From: Haloplanus salinus
GTDB taxonomy: Archaea; Halobacteriota; Halobacteria; Halobacteriales; Haloferacaceae
NCBI RefSeq assembly: GCF_003336245.1
Contig: NZ_QPHM01000001.1
Location: 1,426,001 to 1,490,000 of the forward strand
Length of the DNA stretch: 64,000 nucleotides
Direction: 5' to 3'
Shown here: positions 62,428 through 64,000 of the stretch, in pieces
Numbering within the stretch: position 1 is the stretch's first letter
Layout of the letters: every line of letters starts with the position of its first letter
The notes under the pieces: model-generated
Databases searched by the model: none
The model's input: only the letters and a program-made list of their open reading frames with translations
What the model was told of the DNA's origin: nothing
Position numbers and translations under genes: made by a program

Positions 62428-62763
62428 ATGACCACCTCGGTTCACCAGCTCGACGACGGGGCGTGGGTCAGCGTCAACGACTCCCGAGAGGTGAACGTCA
62501 GCGACCTCTGGCGGCTCGCTCGCCACGATTTCTGCCAGTGCCGGCTCGCCGACTTCCTCGCCGAGGGGTTCGTGGAGGTGGCGCCCGACGGCGGCGACGT
62601 GGAGGCGCGGGTCGCCGGCCAGTGCATCCAGTGCGGCACGAGCGGCGTCACCGACTGGCTCACCCTCGGTCGCGTCGACCCCGAAACCGGCGCGTTCCGC
62701 CCTGTCGTCCCCGAGAGCGTCCACGTCCCCGGCCGGCGGTCGAGACACACGACGCCGCGCTGA
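62428..62763 (+). CDS. Small cysteine-containing protein, possible zinc site
   Basis: A 111-residue soluble protein. Two cysteine pairs, CQC (in HDFCQCRLADFL, around residues 36-38) and CIQC (around residue 71), could bind a zinc ion or Fe-S cluster. The N-terminus DDGAWVSVNDSREVNVSDLWRLARHD has no known family match. It precedes the nitrite/sulfite reductase gene by 103 nt on the same strand and could be related by function, though this is only positional. Confidence 0.55.
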   Translation: MTTSVHQLDDGAWVSVNDSREVNVSDLWRLARHDFCQCRLADFLAEGFVEVAPDGGDVEARVAGQCIQCGTSGVTDWLTLGRVDPETGAFRPVVPESVHVPGRRSRHTTPR

Positions 62764-62798
62764 GCGCCCTCCCGCCGGTACCAGCAATTATTGTCGGC

Positions 62799-62816
62799 TC
62801 CCCGGAGAGCCGGGGA
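62799..62816 (+). promoter_or_regulatory. Hairpin-forming dyad TCCCCGG-AGAG-CCGGGGA
   Basis: A perfect 7-bp GC-rich stem with a 4-nt loop, 51 nt before the ATG at 62867. It is not followed by a T run in the rightward direction, so a simple terminator is less likely than an RNA or DNA regulatory element. Confidence 0.4.
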
Positions 62817-62866
62817 AGGTTGACGACGTGCCCGACCGTATATGTTCGCGCCTACTTTGCCCCTTC

Positions 62867-64000
62867 ATGCCAAGCAAGGTCGAGCGCTGGAAGGACGAAA
62901 CCTACGGGATGGAGATACGCGACCACCTTCTCCGGTTCGCCGAGGAGGGCTGGGACGCCATCCCGGAGGACGAACACGACGCCTGGTTTGAGCGGTTCAA
63001 ATGGTGGGGGCTGTACCACCAGCGGAAGGGCCAGGAGAGTTACTTCATGATGCGCATCGGGACGCCGATGGGCCGGATGACGCCGGAACAGCTCCGGACC
63101 GTCGGCGAGGTGGCCAAGGAGTACGCCACCGGCCCCGTCGAGAACCCCGAGTTCGGCGACGCCTACGCCGACTTCACCACCCGCCAGTCGATCCAACTCC
63201 ACTGGATCAAAGTGGAGGACATCCCCGACATCTGGGACGAACTCGAATCGGTCGGTCTCTCGACGATCCAGGCGTGTGGCGACTCCTGGCGCAACATCGT
63301 CGGCTCGCCCGTCGCCGGCCGCGACGCCGACGAACTGATCGACGTCTGGCCCATCGTTCAGGAACTCCACGAGACGTTCAAGGGTAACGACCTCTACGCC
63401 AACCTGCCCCGGAAGTGGAAGGTGGCGATGACCGGCGACCGCCGCGGCTCCGGGCAGGGCGACATCAACGACCTCGCCTTCGAACCCGCGACCAAGGAAC
63501 TGGACGGCGAGGCGGTGGCCGGCTTCAACGTCAACGTCGGCGGCGGCCTCGCCCGCAAGGAACCCCGGTTCGCCCGCGACATCGACGTCTTCTGCCGCCC
63601 CGAGAACGCCACGGACGTGGCCGCGGGACTCTCCGCGCTCTTCCGTGACTACGGCGACCGCGAGGACCGCTTCAACGCCCGCATCAAGTTCCTCGTCGAC
63701 GAATGGGGGCCGGAGAAGGTCCGATCCGTCCTGCAGGAGGAGTACGTCGATTACGAACTCCCGACGGCCGGCGAAGGCCTCCGCGACGAGTACGACTACA
63801 ACGCCGGGCGTTCGGACTCGCCGGGCGACTACATCGGCGTCCACGACCAGCACGACGGCCAGAACTTCCTCGGTCTCTACGTCCTCGTCGGCCGCATGGC
63901 CGCCGACGACGTGATCGAACTCGCCGACCTCGCCGAGGCGTACGGCTCCGAGATGATCGGCCTGACCCAGCGACAGAACGTCATCGTCGGCGACGTTGCG
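62867..64000 (+). CDS. Ferredoxin-type nitrite/sulfite reductase (3' end outside window)
   Basis: The first 378 residues of a siroheme/4Fe-4S reductase are in the window. The N-terminal half shows MKWWGLYHQRK-like context, FTTRQSIQLHWIKVEDI, IQACGDSWRNIVGSPVAG and the parachute-domain segment NVNVGGGLARKEPRFARDIDVF, as in haloarchaeal nitrite reductase (NirA/NasD-type). The Fe-S cysteine motifs normally lie further on, beyond position 64000. Nitrite to ammonium is the likely reaction, but sulfite reduction cannot be excluded. Confidence 0.85.
   Translation, partial: MPSKVERWKDETYGMEIRDHLLRFAEEGWDAIPEDEHDAWFERFKWWGLYHQRKGQESYFMMRIGTPMGRMTPEQLRTVGEVAKEYATGPVENPEFGDAYADFTTRQSIQLHWIKVEDIPDIWDELESVGLSTIQACGDSWRNIVGSPVAGRDADELIDVWPIVQELHETFKGNDLYANLPRKWKVAMTGDRRGSGQGDINDLAFEPATKELDGEAVAGFNVNVGGGLARKEPRFARDIDVFCRPENATDVAAGLSALFRDYGDREDRFNARIKFLVDEWGPEKVRSVLQEEYVDYELPTAGEGLRDEYDYNAGRSDSPGDYIGVHDQHDGQNFLGLYVLVGRMAADDVIELADLAEAYGSEMIGLTQRQNVIVGDVA

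Noticed and set aside
62799-62816. Rho-independent-type terminator after the small cysteine protein
   Set aside because: The stem is followed by purine-rich sequence without a T run, so I list it only as an undefined hairpin.

Overview
The window is chromosomal DNA from a haloarchaeon (class Halobacteria). It is GC-rich, its proteins are strongly acidic, many export signals are of the Tat/lipobox type, and many genes appear leaderless with a TATA-like box about 25-30 nt before the start. Typical archaeal markers are PurO-type IMP cyclohydrolase, type II GAPDH, HalX and HTH_10 (bat-type) regulators, and haloarchaeal domains of unknown function. The genus cannot be fixed from what is visible.

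Layout. 1-8.7 kb: a formate-dehydrogenase-type molybdoenzyme cut by the window edge, aspartate kinase with a possible upstream mini-ORF, a phosphoesterase, purO, a TauABC/SsuABC-like ABC importer, an orphan FlaD/E-domain protein and a hypothetical. 9.0 kb: tRNA-Gln(CUG). 9.6-21.7 kb: a redox accessory region holding a stand-alone nitric oxide synthase oxygenase, cytochrome bd oxidase (cydAB plus a small membrane protein), a thioredoxin-reductase-like flavoprotein, a two-domain sulfurtransferase, DUF1684 and DUF2270 proteins, two regulators (TrmB-like winged helix and HTH_10), and several decayed genes. Four promoters there share the dyad TATTGT-N9-ACAATA, which suggests one regulon. 21.8-30.8 kb: a PQQ-repeat lipoprotein, aldehyde dehydrogenase, double-domain CbiX plus a DR2241-like Fe-S partner, katG and an aminotransferase. 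31-35.3 kb: two histidine kinases and a HalX response regulator. 35.4-38.7 kb: a PhoD-type phosphatase with a dockerin tail, and a DUF5995 protein. 39-42.7 kb: a complete TRAP transporter and a DsrE-like protein. 42.8-51.6 kb: a Tat-secreted protein, NhaC antiporter, 1-Cys peroxiredoxin, FetAB-type exporter, MFS carrier, UspA, an atypical Nramp-like carrier and a lipoprotein. 51.7-54 kb: type II GAPDH directly followed by a PEP-utilising protein that lacks both the ATP-grasp domain and the expected catalytic cysteine. 55.7-62 kb: a compact minus-strand cluster (Gfo/Idh-aldo/keto reductase fusion, CDP-alcohol phosphotransferase, zinc-less MDR dehydrogenase, cysteine-free PTPS homologue, methyltransferase) divergent from a GT4 glycosyltransferase. 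The end carries the first part of a ferredoxin-type nitrite/sulfite reductase.

The two points of most interest are the NO synthase/cytochrome bd region with its shared operator, and the 55.7-62 kb cluster, which looks like a small biosynthetic pathway with unusual enzymes. A third theme is decay. At least four genes (a universal stress protein, an AIM24/TIGR00266 protein, a REC-GAF-kinase and a GT2 glycosyltransferase), probably also a rhodanese, survive as short skeletons with recognisable fragments joined across deletions or frameshifts. Gene boundaries were set by reading frames, family-typical N-termini, junction spacing and promoter distance. No database search was run, so family names come from recognised motifs.
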